From positions 1 through 64,000 of the forward strand of contig CAIOAN010000001.1 in NCBI GenBank assembly GCA_903855995.1: a stretch of 64,000 bases of DNA, read 5' to 3'. Below the pieces are notes generated by a model that made no database searches, was not told the DNA's origin, and saw only the letters and a list, made by a program, of their open reading frames with translations. The DNA comes from an uncultured Opitutia bacterium. Lineage in GTDB: Bacteria > Verrucomicrobiota > Verrucomicrobiia > Opitutales > UBA953. Of this stretch, positions 16,411-24,949 are shown in pieces. Each line of letters begins with the position of its first letter. Position 1 is the first letter of the stretch. The position numbers and the translations under genes were made by a program.

Positions 16411-16504
16411 GCGGTTAGCGGTTGGCGGCTAGATTGAGATAATAAGACAGGGGGTGAGCAGCCTCTCTCTCCCTTCTTCTTTCTATACTCCAACCGCTAA
16501 CCGC
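16411..16504. repeat. Heptamer array GCGGTT(R) with facing inverted copies
   Basis: Three heptamers lie head to tail on the left: GCGGTTA (16411), GCGGTTG (16418) and GCGGCTA (16425). CAACCGC (16491) and TAACCGC (16498) face them on the right. This gives a perfect 15-bp inverted repeat (16411-16425 with 16490-16504) around a 64-bp spacer. It lies 30 bp after cinA and 34 bp before holA. The heptamer differs from that at 1744-1855 but the design is the same. Confidence 0.75.
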
Positions 16505-16537
16505 AGACAGCTTGCAGGCCTGTCTTAGGGCCTGCGA

Positions 16538-17710
16538 ATGACAAAGGATTGCCAGAAGCGGGCGGGGAGGGAGATTAGGCGCGTGCCCGGCTATCTCGCC
16601 ATTGTCGCAGGAAAGGACGAATACCTCGTCGACCGGGACGGGCGTGCCTGTTTCGAGAAGGCCAAGAAGGCTGCCGGCCCTGACGCCGAGGCGGAAATTA
16701 TCTCGGGCGCGATCATCCAAGTCGCGGATGCCCGTACGATCGAGGTGCAGTTCGTGGATTCGGTGAAGACGCTATCGATGTTCGGCGGCAAGCGCGTCAT
16801 CTGGCTGCGTAATCTCAATTGGGTGTCCGACTCCGCTCAGGGTAAATCCGAAGACGTGAAGGATAGCCTCGCCGAGGTGCTGCACGCCGCCACGGAGGCC
16901 CCGGCGGAAATCTTCATCGTGATTTCAGCGACCCCCCATGACGGCCGCCGCAAGGATCTGACGAGCCTCAAGGCCAACGCCACGGATTTTATTTTGCACG
17001 CCTCGGCTTCGAAGAGCCCGTTCGGGGACGGCGGCGCCGACGCCGCCGACGCCCAACTGGGTCTGGCCGAAGAGCGCTTCAAATCTCTGGGGGTGAAGTT
17101 CGAGCGTGGCGTGCCGGAGACCATCGTGGGGCTGGTGGGTCAATCGACCCGCCTCGTCATCGGCGAATGCGAGAAGCTGGCGACCTACGTCGGCCCCGGC
17201 GGTACCGTCAAGCAGGGCGACGTCCATCTGCTCGTGCCGCCTTTCGGTGACGGTGATTTCTTCGAGCCGATCGAGGCGCTGGCCGCACGCGACCTCAAGT
17301 GGGCGCTCGAATCCCTTGATCGTTATTTCTTCAACGAGGACTCCAGCCGGCCGTTGCTGGCCGCCTTGCAGAATCGCCTCCGCCTGCTCATTCAGATTCG
17401 GACTTTGGTCGACTCCGGGGATTTTCGTGTGAGCGAAGCGGGTCTAGCCAAGGGCCAGTTTGAGACGGCGAGTTCCCGCCACGGCCCCACCTTCGGTTCC
17501 GCCGCCAAATCATCGGCCAACCTCTTCTCCCAGAACCCTTGGTATATCAATAATAAGGTCGCCCCCGCCGCCACGCGTTTCACCTTGGCCGAACTGGTCG
17601 ACCTCCAGCTGGCCTGCGCCGATTGTTTTGACGCCTCCAATCGAGGCCAGGACGAGTCTTCGGTGCGCGCGATGTTCCTCCGAGCGCTTGCCGTCAAGCG
17701 ATCGGCCTGA
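16538..17710 (+). CDS. holA: DNA polymerase III delta subunit
   Basis: Delta opens the sliding clamp as part of the clamp loader. The 390-residue protein begins its fold with PGYLAIVAGKDEYLVDRDG, typical of HolA, followed by FGGKRVIWLRNLNW and the delta-type segment LKWALESLDRYFFNEDSSRPLLAALQNRLRLLIQIR. The C-terminal collar helices end in LACADCFDASNRGQDESSVRAMFLRAL. The ATG at 16538 adds a basic 16-residue leader; a GTG at codon 16 (16583) is an alternative. purB follows after 20 bp. A delta' gene (holB) lies 5 kb further on. Confidence 0.83.
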   Translation: MTKDCQKRAGREIRRVPGYLAIVAGKDEYLVDRDGRACFEKAKKAAGPDAEAEIISGAIIQVADARTIEVQFVDSVKTLSMFGGKRVIWLRNLNWVSDSAQGKSEDVKDSLAEVLHAATEAPAEIFIVISATPHDGRRKDLTSLKANATDFILHASASKSPFGDGGADAADAQLGLAEERFKSLGVKFERGVPETIVGLVGQSTRLVIGECEKLATYVGPGGTVKQGDVHLLVPPFGDGDFFEPIEALAARDLKWALESLDRYFFNEDSSRPLLAALQNRLRLLIQIRTLVDSGDFRVSEAGLAKGQFETASSRHGPTFGSAAKSSANLFSQNPWYINNKVAPAATRFTLAELVDLQLACADCFDASNRGQDESSVRAMFLRALAVKRSA

Positions 17711-17730
17711 TACATATAAAATACTTTCCG

Positions 17731-19161
17731 ATGGATTCCGATAACGTCCCTAATGTCCTCGCCGATCGCTACGCCTCCCCGGCGATGAAGGCCGTCTGGT
17801 CCACCCGCGGCCGCGTGGTCCTTGAGCGCGAATATTGGATCGCCGTCATGAAGGCCCAGCGCGACCTCGGCCTGGACATCCCCGTCGCGGCAATTGCCGC
17901 TTACGAAAAGGTGAAAGACCAGGTGGATTTCGAATCCATCCGTAAGCGCGAGGAAGAGACCCGACACGACGTGAAGGCGCGCATCGATGAGTTCTGCGCC
18001 CTCGCCGGCCACCAGCATGTCCATAAGGGCCTGACCAGCCGCGACCTCACCGAATCGGTGGAGCAGCTGCAGGTCTTCCGTTCCTTGCAGTTGATCCGCG
18101 CGAAATCCGTCGCCGCCGCCGCCGCTCTGGCGCGCCGCGCGCAGACCGACCGCGACGTCCTCATCGCCGCGCGCACGCACAACGTCGCCGCGCAGCCTAC
18201 CACGGTCGGCAAGCGCTGGGCGATGTTCGGCGAAGATTGTCTCCGCGGAGTCGCCCAGGTCGACGCCGCCCTCGGTGCCTTCGCCGCCCGCGGTCTCAAG
18301 GGAGCCGTCGGTACGCAGCTCGATCAGCTCACGCTTTTCTCAGGTGATGTCGCCAAGGTCGCGCAGCTGGAAGGCCGCGTGCTGGTGCACCTCGGCATCC
18401 CGCACTCGCTCAACGCCGTCGGCCAGGTCTACCCGCGCTCGATGGATCTCGAAGTGGTCTCCGCGCTGCTTTCCGCCGCCTCGGGGCCGTCGTCGTTTGC
18501 CAAGACCCTGCGACTGATGGCCGGCCACGAACTGGCCAGCGAAGGCTTCCTACCTGGCCAGGTCGGTTCGTCCGCCATGCCGCACAAGATGAACGCCCGC
18601 ACCTGCGAGCGCATCAACGGCTTCCATGTGATCCTGCGCGGTCACCTCGCCATGGCTGCCTCGCTTTCCGGCGATCAGTGGAATGAAGGAGATGTCTCTT
18701 GTTCCGTCGTCCGTCGCGTGCTGCTGCCCGATGCGTTCATGGCGATCGACGGACTCTTCGAGGCTTTCCTCACCGTGCTTGGCCAGATGGAGGTCAATCG
18801 CCCCGTCGTCGAACGCGAGTCGCGTCATTATCTGCCGTTCCTGCTCACGACCACCTTCCTCATGGAGGCCGTCAAGGCCGGGGCGGGCCGTGAAGAGGCC
18901 CACGAGGCCATCAAGGAGCACGCCGTCGCGGTCGCCCGCGACCTGCGGGCTGGCAAGATCGAGCGTAACGACTTGGTGGATCGCTTGGCGGCGGACAGCC
19001 GTCTGCGCCTGCCCAAGGCCGTCTTGCTCGATGCTGTCACCAAGGCCGGGGAGCTGACGGGTTCGGCCGGGGTGCAGGTCGACGCTTTCGTGGCTCAGAC
19101 CGCAGCATGGTCCCAGCGGGTGCCGGAGTCGGCGAAAGTTAAGGCCGGACGCATTTTATAG
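17731..19161 (+). CDS. purB: Adenylosuccinate lyase
   Basis: This 476-residue enzyme of the fumarase/aspartase superfamily carries out the two fumarate-releasing steps of purine synthesis. The superfamily signature is PGQVGSSAMPHKMNARTCER, holding the mobile catalytic Ser. The conserved HKGLTSRDLTE (residues 95-105) and ARTHNVAAQPTTVGKRW (catalytic His) segments are intact. It lies 20 bp after holA on the same strand. The end of the gene forms an AAGGCC/GGCCTT stem without a clear T-tract. Confidence 0.95.
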   Translation: MDSDNVPNVLADRYASPAMKAVWSTRGRVVLEREYWIAVMKAQRDLGLDIPVAAIAAYEKVKDQVDFESIRKREEETRHDVKARIDEFCALAGHQHVHKGLTSRDLTESVEQLQVFRSLQLIRAKSVAAAAALARRAQTDRDVLIAARTHNVAAQPTTVGKRWAMFGEDCLRGVAQVDAALGAFAARGLKGAVGTQLDQLTLFSGDVAKVAQLEGRVLVHLGIPHSLNAVGQVYPRSMDLEVVSALLSAASGPSSFAKTLRLMAGHELASEGFLPGQVGSSAMPHKMNARTCERINGFHVILRGHLAMAASLSGDQWNEGDVSCSVVRRVLLPDAFMAIDGLFEAFLTVLGQMEVNRPVVERESRHYLPFLLTTTFLMEAVKAGAGREEAHEAIKEHAVAVARDLRAGKIERNDLVDRLAADSRLRLPKAVLLDAVTKAGELTGSAGVQVDAFVAQTAAWSQRVPESAKVKAGRIL

Positions 19162-19254
19162 GCCTTCCGAGGGGCGGGAGAGCAGGGGAGGGTTTTCCGT
19201 GTTGCCAAGGGGGGTGGGGCTTCCCACAACCCACTTTTCAACCTGTTCACTCCC

Positions 19255-20556
19255 ATGTCATCTCCTCTCATTGGCAACCTTCTCGTCGCGCAGAGCGGCG
19301 GCCCCACCCCCGTCATCAACGCCAGCCTCGCCGGGGTCATTGCGGAAGCCCTCAAGCATGAGGATGAGATCGTCGAGATCTACGGCGGACTGAATGGCAT
19401 CCAGGGTGTTCTCCATGAACAGCTCGTCGATCTGGCGGCTGAATCCCAGCAGACCCTGCGCGCTCTCCGCCACACCCCGGGCGCCGCGCTCGGCACCTGC
19501 CGCTACAAGGTCAAGAAGGCCGAAGACTTCGATCGCATCCTGCAGGTCTTCGAAGCCCACAACATCCGCTACTTCCATTACATCGGTGGCAACGATTCCC
19601 AGGACACCGCCGCTAAGATTTCGGACCTCGCCAAGGAGCGCGGCTACGAACTCCGCGTCGTCGGCGTGCCAAAGACCATCGATAACGATCTGCCTCTCAC
19701 CGATCACTGCCCTGGCTTCGGCTCCGTCGCCAAGCACATCGGCGTGACCATCCGCGAAACCGCTCTCGACAACGCCGCGATGGGCCAGAACGACTTCGTC
19801 TCGATTCTCGAAGTCATGGGCCGCAACGCCGGCTGGCTCGCCGCTTCCTCCGTCCTCGCGCAGCGCCGCGACAAGGGGGAAGACAAGTCCATCAAGAATA
19901 CGCACTACACCTGCACCGCCCCGCACATCGTGCTGCTGCCGGAAGTTGCCTTCAATGCCGATAACTTCATCCGTCGCGTCGAAGAAGTGCTGAAGTCCAA
20001 CGGTCATTGCTTTGTCGTTGTTTCGGAGGGCGTCCAGGATGCCACCGGTAACTACCTCGGCGCCGACACCTCCAGTACCGATGCTTTCGGCCACGCCGTC
20101 CTCGGCGGTGCCGGCGAATACCTCCGCAGCCTCGTTGAATCCCGTTTCGACGGCGTGAAGGCTCGCTCTTCGAAACTGGGCATCACCCAGCGTGCGGCTT
20201 CGCACAACGCTTCGAAGACCGACGTCGATGAAGCCGAACTCTGCGGTGGCGCCGCCGTTAAGGCCGCCCTCGCTGGCGAAACCGGCAAGATGGTCATCCT
20301 GACCCGCTCTGAAAAGGAGAACTACGCCGTCCAGACCATGCTGGCCCCGCTGAATGAAATCGCCAACGGCGTGAAGGCTTTCCCTGAGAAGTGGATCGGT
20401 GAAGACAAGATGTCGATTCACCCGGACTTTATCCGTTACGCCCTCCCTCTCATCCAGGGTGAGCTCCAACTTCCTTTTGATCAGGGACTTCCGAAATACG
20501 CCCAGCTCTCGGCCATCGCTGTTCAGCGCCGCCTTGAGAAGTACGTCACCGTTTGA
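19255..20556 (+). CDS. pfp: Pyrophosphate-type 6-phosphofructokinase
   Basis: The 433-residue protein is a phosphofructokinase of the PPi-using clade. AQSGGPTPVINAS forms the donor site. GGND at residues 111-114 and PKTIDND at 139-145 supply the Asp and Lys that mark PPi-dependent enzymes; ATP enzymes have Gly at both positions. MGRNAGWLAA is also present. The reaction is reversible and saves ATP in glycolysis. It stands alone, 93 bp after purB, and ends in a strong terminator. Confidence 0.9.
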   Translation: MSSPLIGNLLVAQSGGPTPVINASLAGVIAEALKHEDEIVEIYGGLNGIQGVLHEQLVDLAAESQQTLRALRHTPGAALGTCRYKVKKAEDFDRILQVFEAHNIRYFHYIGGNDSQDTAAKISDLAKERGYELRVVGVPKTIDNDLPLTDHCPGFGSVAKHIGVTIRETALDNAAMGQNDFVSILEVMGRNAGWLAASSVLAQRRDKGEDKSIKNTHYTCTAPHIVLLPEVAFNADNFIRRVEEVLKSNGHCFVVVSEGVQDATGNYLGADTSSTDAFGHAVLGGAGEYLRSLVESRFDGVKARSSKLGITQRAASHNASKTDVDEAELCGGAAVKAALAGETGKMVILTRSEKENYAVQTMLAPLNEIANGVKAFPEKWIGEDKMSIHPDFIRYALPLIQGELQLPFDQGLPKYAQLSAIAVQRRLEKYVTV

Positions 20557-20583
20557 GCAGGCTAGCCGAAGGCTAAATGTAAC

Positions 20584-20606
20584 AGACCCCCGAAAGGGGG
20601 TCTTTT
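20584..20606 (+). terminator. Rho-independent terminator after pfp
   Basis: An 8-bp stem AGACCCCC / GGGGGTCT (20584-20591 and 20596-20603) with a GAAA tetraloop is followed by TTT, G and TTT. It begins 28 bp after the pfp stop codon. Confidence 0.9.
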
Positions 20607-20663
20607 GTTTACGGGTTGCTACGCCCCGTGGGGGGCATAATTTTTGAGGTCCCCACAAGACCC

Positions 20664-21719
20664 ATGAGTTCTTTTTTTAAGCACCTAGGAATGGCTGCCC
20701 TTGCACTCCTTCCTGTCCTTTCTTCCGCCGCCCTCCAGCCTGGCAAGGTCGCGACGGGCAAGGTGCAGGGCACCGTGACCATCACCGAGGGCAAGTCCAA
20801 GCAAGTCGCCTTGAAGAGCGGGCATGTCTTCCAGGAAGGTTCCATCGTTGAGACCGCCGCCGGAGCCTCCACCGCTGAACTGATTCTCTCCAACGGTTCG
20901 ACCGTCTTGCTCAGCCCTGGCACGCGCCTCGAGGTCCGCACTTTCCGTCAGGTTGCTTCCGAACTCGTCGTCCCTGGTTCCTATCAGCAGTTGGAGAAGG
21001 AACCCAGCGCTTCCGTCACAGAAATCCAGATCATCCACGGCAAGGTCACCGGCGAAGTGCGCAAGCTCAACGCGATGTCTTCTTACATCGTGCGCACCCC
21101 GGCCGGCATGACCCGGATTCGCGGCACGATCTATACCGTGGAATATAAGCTAAATGCCAACGGCCTCGGTTTGCTCGTGGTCAGCTGCGTGCGCGGCTCG
21201 GTTGAGACCACGGTCAATGACTCTAATTACGGACCCGTCGCAGTCGAGCCGGGCATGGAGCTTTCCAGTGCGGTGCGCATCCTTGCGGTTGCTCCTGGTG
21301 TCGCCCCGAAGCCCGTGGCGGCCGCTCCCGTCGCCGCTGGCGCCGAGCCGACGTTGCTGATCCGCAATGTGATCCTTTCTCCGGTCAAGATTCTGCTGCT
21401 GCCGATCAGCTCTGAATTATTGGCCGAAGCCACCAGGGCCCTGGAGGGATCTTCCCTTTCTCCCGGGATCGCCAAGACGGTTGAGACCATGATTTCGACG
21501 GCGCCTCCTGAGGCGGCTTATGTCTGGAATGGCGTTGTCCTGCCGGCAGGCGTTTCGGTGCTCGATGGCTCGAAGACCCTGGTGGAGGCTGAGGGTAAGA
21601 ACCCTCCTGGCGCCCCCACCTCGACCACGACTGGTGGCGGCGGTACCCAGGGCGTGATGGACGCGGTTAACCGCACGGTAGAAGGCAAGCAGGTCATCGC
21701 CACTCCGACCGGCACCTAA
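20664..21719 (+). CDS. FecR-domain secreted protein
   Basis: From the ATG at 20664, preceded by a TGAGGT stretch, the 351-residue product has a signal peptide (FFKHLGMAALALLPVLSSAA). A FecR-type beta domain follows: VALKSGHVFQEGSIVETAAGASTAELILSNG in two blocks, then VRTPAGMTRIRGTIYTVEY, the usual FecR 'RGT' block. The C-terminal half is Ala/Pro-rich and ends in a Thr/Gly-rich tail. No sigma factor or TonB receptor is adjacent, so it is not a classical iron sensor. Stand-alone secreted FecR-domain proteins are common in Verrucomicrobiota, and their role is unknown. Confidence 0.82.
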   Translation: MSSFFKHLGMAALALLPVLSSAALQPGKVATGKVQGTVTITEGKSKQVALKSGHVFQEGSIVETAAGASTAELILSNGSTVLLSPGTRLEVRTFRQVASELVVPGSYQQLEKEPSASVTEIQIIHGKVTGEVRKLNAMSSYIVRTPAGMTRIRGTIYTVEYKLNANGLGLLVVSCVRGSVETTVNDSNYGPVAVEPGMELSSAVRILAVAPGVAPKPVAAAPVAAGAEPTLLIRNVILSPVKILLLPISSELLAEATRALEGSSLSPGIAKTVETMISTAPPEAAYVWNGVVLPAGVSVLDGSKTLVEAEGKNPPGAPTSTTTGGGGTQGVMDAVNRTVEGKQVIATPTGT

Positions 21720-21742
21720 ACGGCCTGTGAGTCAGTCTGTCC

Positions 21743-21769
21743 GGCCCGGTTTATCGCCGGGCCTTTTTT
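21743..21769 (+). terminator. Rho-independent terminator after the FecR-domain gene
   Basis: GGCCCGG (21743-21749) and CCGGGCC (21757-21763) form a 7-bp stem with a 7-base loop, followed directly by six T residues. It starts 23 bp after the stop codon. Confidence 0.88.
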
Positions 21770-21826
21770 ATGCGCCGGCTTTTCTCATCTCGCCTTGCGA
21801 TGGGCCCGGAGACAATTTGATACCGC

Positions 21827-22456
21827 ATGCCCATTGCTGGAAAATTCATCACTTTTGAAGGCGGCGAGGGCGCCGGTAAGTCGACGCAGCTGACCCGTCT
21901 CTCGGTGCGTCTGCAATCGCAGGGTGCGGCCGTGCTCGGGCTGCGCGAACCCGGCGGCACGGTCTTTGGGGAGAAGATGCGCGAGGTGCTCAAGCATCCA
22001 GGCTCGGCCATCCGGCCGGCCGCCGAGGCACTCCTTTTTGCCGCCTGCCGCGCTCAGTTGGTGGCCGAGGTCATCGAGCCCGCCCTCGCGGAGGGCAAGG
22101 TGGTGCTCTGTGATCGTTTCATCGATTCGACCGTCACCTATCAAGCGGGCGGCCGTGGACTGGATCGCGGGCTGATTGAGTCCGCCAACGCCTTGGCCTG
22201 CGGCCCGCTTCGCCCGCACCTCACCGTGTTGCTTGATCTCGATCCGACCCGCGGGTTGGGCCGCGCCTCCGTGCGCGATCAAGGGAACGCGGATCGCTTT
22301 GAGGCTCTCGGCGCGGAATTCCATCAGAAGGTCCGCACCCTTTACCACACGTTGGCCAAGGAGGAGCCCGCCCGCTTCTTCATCGTCGACGCCGCTCGCC
22401 CACCTGAAGCCATCGAGGAGGAAATCTGGAATGAAGTCGCCCGCCGCTTCCGCTGA
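21827..22456 (+). CDS. tmk: Thymidylate kinase
   Basis: The 209-residue protein phosphorylates dTMP to dTDP. It has the P-loop FEGGEGAGKSTQ near the N-terminus, the DRF motif in VVLCDRFIDSTVTYQAGGRG and the product-binding LLDLDPTRGLGRA. The stop lies 26 bp inside the holB gene, an overlap that suggests translational coupling. The tmk-holB pairing is common in bacteria. Confidence 0.95.
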   Translation: MPIAGKFITFEGGEGAGKSTQLTRLSVRLQSQGAAVLGLREPGGTVFGEKMREVLKHPGSAIRPAAEALLFAACRAQLVAEVIEPALAEGKVVLCDRFIDSTVTYQAGGRGLDRGLIESANALACGPLRPHLTVLLDLDPTRGLGRASVRDQGNADRFEALGAEFHQKVRTLYHTLAKEEPARFFIVDAARPPEAIEEEIWNEVARRFR

Positions 22457-23381
22457 TCTTTCATCCCTGCCGGCCCTGAAGGTCCTGATGCGCGCCCGCG
22501 CCGAAGGTCGCATGCCGCACGCCGTCCTGCTTACCGGGGACGACGGCGAACTGCTGGCCCGCGCGGCCGAGCAGCTGGCGGCGCTCCACCTCGGCGAGTC
22601 AGAAGCCCTCGCCCATGCGGATTGCTTCGTGCTCCGTCCCGCCAAGAAATCCCGAGTGATTGATATCAAGCAGGTGTGCCGCGTGGTCGGGTCGCTTAAG
22701 CTCACCTCAATCTCTCCGCGCCGGGTAGTGCTTGTCGCCGAGCCCGACCGCTTCAATGCCCCCGGAGCTAACGCCTTTCTGAAGACGCTGGAGGAACCGC
22801 CGGCCGGCACGCTCATCGTCCTGCACACGACGAAATATTATCAGGTGATACCGACGGTGTTGAGCCGCTGTCTGCGTTTTCATATCAAGGGCGAGCCCGC
22901 TTCCTTTGCCGATCCCTCGTGGCTCGATTGGCTGCGTGAATTCGAAAAACTGCTGGTACGCATGATTAAGGGGCCGGCCTCGCCCAATGCCCGCGTCTCG
23001 GAAGTCTTCATCCCGCTGTACGCCCTGTGCGCCCGCTTCGAGGTCCTCCTGGCTCTGTTTGGCGCGGAGGCCCTGAAGGTCGCGCCACCCCCTCCGCCTT
23101 CGGATGATGATGAGGATGAGGCTGGGGAGGCCCATGAGAGCTCCATCCTGCGCGCCGTCCGCACGCGCATGCTTTTCTCGGTCGAAGAAAAAATTAGGCA
23201 AGTCGGTCGGATGCATCCCGAATGCGGGCTGCAGGTCGCCCAGGCGATTGGTTACCTCGAGCAGGCCCGCGCCCGGCTGGAGCTCAGCTACCAGGTCGTC
23301 GCCGCCCTCGAGCAGTTTATGCTGCGCACTTTGCGGACCTTCGCCCAGCGCCCCCGCCCAGAGCCGGCGGCCCAGTCATGA
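22431..23381 (+). CDS. holB: DNA polymerase III delta' subunit
   Basis: The 316-residue product is the clamp-loader stator subunit delta'. After MPHAVLLTGDDGELL, where no functional Walker A lysine is present (as expected for delta'), come the Walker B-like segment RRVVLVAEPDRFNAPGANA, the LKTLEEPP motif and the SRC sensor motif in VLSRCLRFHI. The four zinc-binding cysteines seen in many homologues are not evident. The start at 22431 overlaps tmk. A long Pro- and Asp/Glu-rich insert (around PPPPPSDDDEDEAGE) precedes the C-terminal helices. Confidence 0.87.
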   Translation: MKSPAASADLSSLPALKVLMRARAEGRMPHAVLLTGDDGELLARAAEQLAALHLGESEALAHADCFVLRPAKKSRVIDIKQVCRVVGSLKLTSISPRRVVLVAEPDRFNAPGANAFLKTLEEPPAGTLIVLHTTKYYQVIPTVLSRCLRFHIKGEPASFADPSWLDWLREFEKLLVRMIKGPASPNARVSEVFIPLYALCARFEVLLALFGAEALKVAPPPPPSDDDEDEAGEAHESSILRAVRTRMLFSVEEKIRQVGRMHPECGLQVAQAIGYLEQARARLELSYQVVAALEQFMLRTLRTFAQRPRPEPAAQS

Positions 23382-23400
23382 GCCAGTTCGGTGCCTCGGC

Positions 23401-23429
23401 TGTAACTTCGGCCGGTCCCGGGAGTTTAA
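23401..23429 (+). promoter_or_regulatory. Putative ECF-type promoter upstream of the sigma gene
   Basis: TGTAACT (23401-23407), a 16-bp spacer and GTTTAA (23424-23429, extended to GTTTAAACTAA) form an ECF-like -35/-10 pair with an AAC core. The same motif with identical spacing lies before the next gene (24013-24041). If used, transcription would start near the first ATG (23436), which supports translation from 23454. Confidence 0.6.
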
Positions 23430-23453
23430 ACTAAGATGGCTCAGGAAGAGACC

Positions 23454-24008
23454 ATGCTCCCCGATGACGAGGACGACAAGCGACTCATGGCGCTCGTCGC
23501 CGACGGGGATGACGACGCCCTGCGCCTGCTCGTCCACCGCCACCATGCGCGGCTGGTCGGCTACCTGCGGGGTGAGGTCGGCTCCCAGGCGACCGCCGAG
23601 GAGCTCGCCATGGAGGTTTTTATCCGCCTCCACCGCGCCGCTGGCCGCTGGCGCCCGGAGGCCAAACTGAGCACATATATCATTCATATCGCGCGCAATC
23701 TGGTCCTGAACGAATGGCGCCGCCGCGGTCGCAAGCCGACCACGGCCCTGGAGTTCGCCGCCGAGCCCGGCGATCAGTCGCAGGATTCCGCCCGCCGGGT
23801 GACCGAGCTGGACGAGGCCTTCCAGCGGGCCATTGCCCAGCTGCCGCCCGAGCAGCGCACGGCCATCCTGTTGGTCGTGCAGCAGGAACTGCCCTACGAG
23901 GACATCGCCCAGATCATGGAGGTGCCGGTTTCCTCCGTGAAAACTTGGATTCACCGCGCCCGCAGCCGCCTTCGCGAGCTACTCAAAGACTTTTATGGAC
24001 CTGCCTAA
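23454..24008 (+). CDS. ECF-type RNA polymerase sigma factor
   Basis: The 184-residue protein has sigma region 2 (DDDALRLLVHRHHARLVGYL to IIHIARNLVLNEWRRRGRK) and region 4 (LPPEQRTAILLVVQQELPYE, then VPVSSVKTWIHRARSRLRELL), with no region 3, as in ECF factors. I prefer the ATG at 23454 because AGGAAGAG lies 3 bp before it and the putative promoter reaches 23429-23434. The ATG at 23436 would add six residues. The two genes that follow resemble an anti-sigma factor and a periplasmic sensor. A putative autoregulatory promoter precedes the gene. Confidence 0.92.
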   Translation: MLPDDEDDKRLMALVADGDDDALRLLVHRHHARLVGYLRGEVGSQATAEELAMEVFIRLHRAAGRWRPEAKLSTYIIHIARNLVLNEWRRRGRKPTTALEFAAEPGDQSQDSARRVTELDEAFQRAIAQLPPEQRTAILLVVQQELPYEDIAQIMEVPVSSVKTWIHRARSRLRELLKDFYGPA

Positions 24009-24012
24009 AACC

Positions 24013-24041
24013 TGCAACTCACACCGCCTCTCGGTGTTTAA
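24013..24041 (+). promoter_or_regulatory. Second putative ECF-type promoter, before the anti-sigma-like gene
   Basis: TGCAACT (24013-24019), a 16-bp spacer and GTTTAA (24036-24041, extended to GTTTAACCTAA) repeat the motif found before the sigma gene with one change in each half. It starts just after the sigma stop codon and ends 16 bp before the next ATG. Confidence 0.58.
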
Positions 24042-24057
24042 CCTAATGAACTGAGCC

Positions 24058-24420
24058 ATGGATAACGCCAATCGCCCATCTTTCGAACGAGACCTCGACG
24101 CATCGCTCAGCCGCGGCCGGGAAGTCCCGGTCGTCGGTTTTGCCGAGCGCGTGGTCACGGCCGTCCGGGCCGACCGCCACCGCCGGAAACTCATTCGCTG
24201 GAGCTCCTTCGCGACCGCTGCTGCCGCGTGCGTCGTTACGATTCTCCTGGTCCAGTCTCCCTCCGAGGAGACGCTCAACCGCCAGACGGTCGCCCTCGTA
24301 GCCCGCGAGGAATCTACCCAGCTCGCCGATTTGCTCGGCATCGTGGACGACCTTTCCCTGCTCGCTCCGGTCGCGGAGAAATCCAGCATCGTCGACGTCC
24401 TGGCTACGCCCGGCTCCTGA
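24058..24420 (+). CDS. Small single-pass membrane protein, probable anti-sigma factor
   Basis: The 120-residue protein has an Arg/Glu-rich cytoplasmic N-terminus (about 45 residues, ending RADRHRRKLIRW), one membrane segment (SSFATAAAACVVTILLV) and an extracytoplasmic tail of about 55 residues with acidic and Leu-rich stretches. No named domain is recognised. Size, topology and position right after an ECF sigma gene match small anti-sigma factors such as CnrY, which hold the sigma factor through the cytoplasmic part. This role is inferred from context. Confidence 0.68.
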   Translation: MDNANRPSFERDLDASLSRGREVPVVGFAERVVTAVRADRHRRKLIRWSSFATAAAACVVTILLVQSPSEETLNRQTVALVAREESTQLADLLGIVDDLSLLAPVAEKSSIVDVLATPGS

Positions 24421-24424
24421 TCCG

Positions 24425-24949
24425 ATGAAGCTTCTCACCCTACTATGCGCCTTCGGTTGCTGGGCTTTCGCCGCCGCCGCGGAGACGAAGTCCGACGCCA
24501 CCCGCGCCGACAAGGAGCCTTCCGCTGAGGAGATCCAGACAATCCGCAAGATCCTGGAGCTTCCGCCGGAGCGGCTATCACGCATCCGTGCCGCCATCGA
24601 GAAGATGGAACGGATGACGCCGGAGGCTCGTAAGGATTTTGCGGCCAGTCTGGCCAAGTTCGAAACCGCAACGCCCGAAGAGCGCCGCAAACTGGTGAAA
24701 GAGATGCGTGAGCACGGTCCGGGCTCTCGCGCCCTCGAACATTATCTGAAGACGCTTCCCGCCGAAAAAGCGAAGGAGGAACGCGCCCGCATCAACGCCT
24801 TGTCCCCGGAGCAGCGCCAGGAATTCATTCACGGGCTGGTGGAGAAATTCGGTCCGGAACTCGGCAAGGAGAAGGGCAAGAAAGAAGGCGGAAAGGCGCG
24901 CAAGACCGAGGGTGACGCCCCCGCTGCGCCACCGGCGGCAGGTATCTAA
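24425..24949 (+). CDS. CpxP/DUF3106-like periplasmic protein
   Basis: The 174-residue protein has a signal peptide (KLLTLLCAFGCWAFAAAA) and a helical, highly charged body. It contains four spaced copies of a (L/M/A)xPExR pattern: LPPERLSRI, MTPEARKDF, ATPEERRKL and LSPEQRQEF. This layout resembles DUF3106 and the CpxP/CnrX heavy-metal-resistance families, helical hairpins that sense envelope stress or metal. The Lys/Gly-rich tail is low-complexity. It begins 4 bp after the anti-sigma-like gene and likely forms one operon with it. No clear metal site is visible. Confidence 0.68.
   Translation: MKLLTLLCAFGCWAFAAAAETKSDATRADKEPSAEEIQTIRKILELPPERLSRIRAAIEKMERMTPEARKDFAASLAKFETATPEERRKLVKEMREHGPGSRALEHYLKTLPAEKAKEERARINALSPEQRQEFIHGLVEKFGPELGKEKGKKEGGKARKTEGDAPAAPPAAGI

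Noticed and set aside
19258-20658. A 466-codon minus-strand frame opposite the phosphofructokinase gene
   Set aside because: It mirrors the codon structure of pfp, has no recognisable motif and no plausible start signal.
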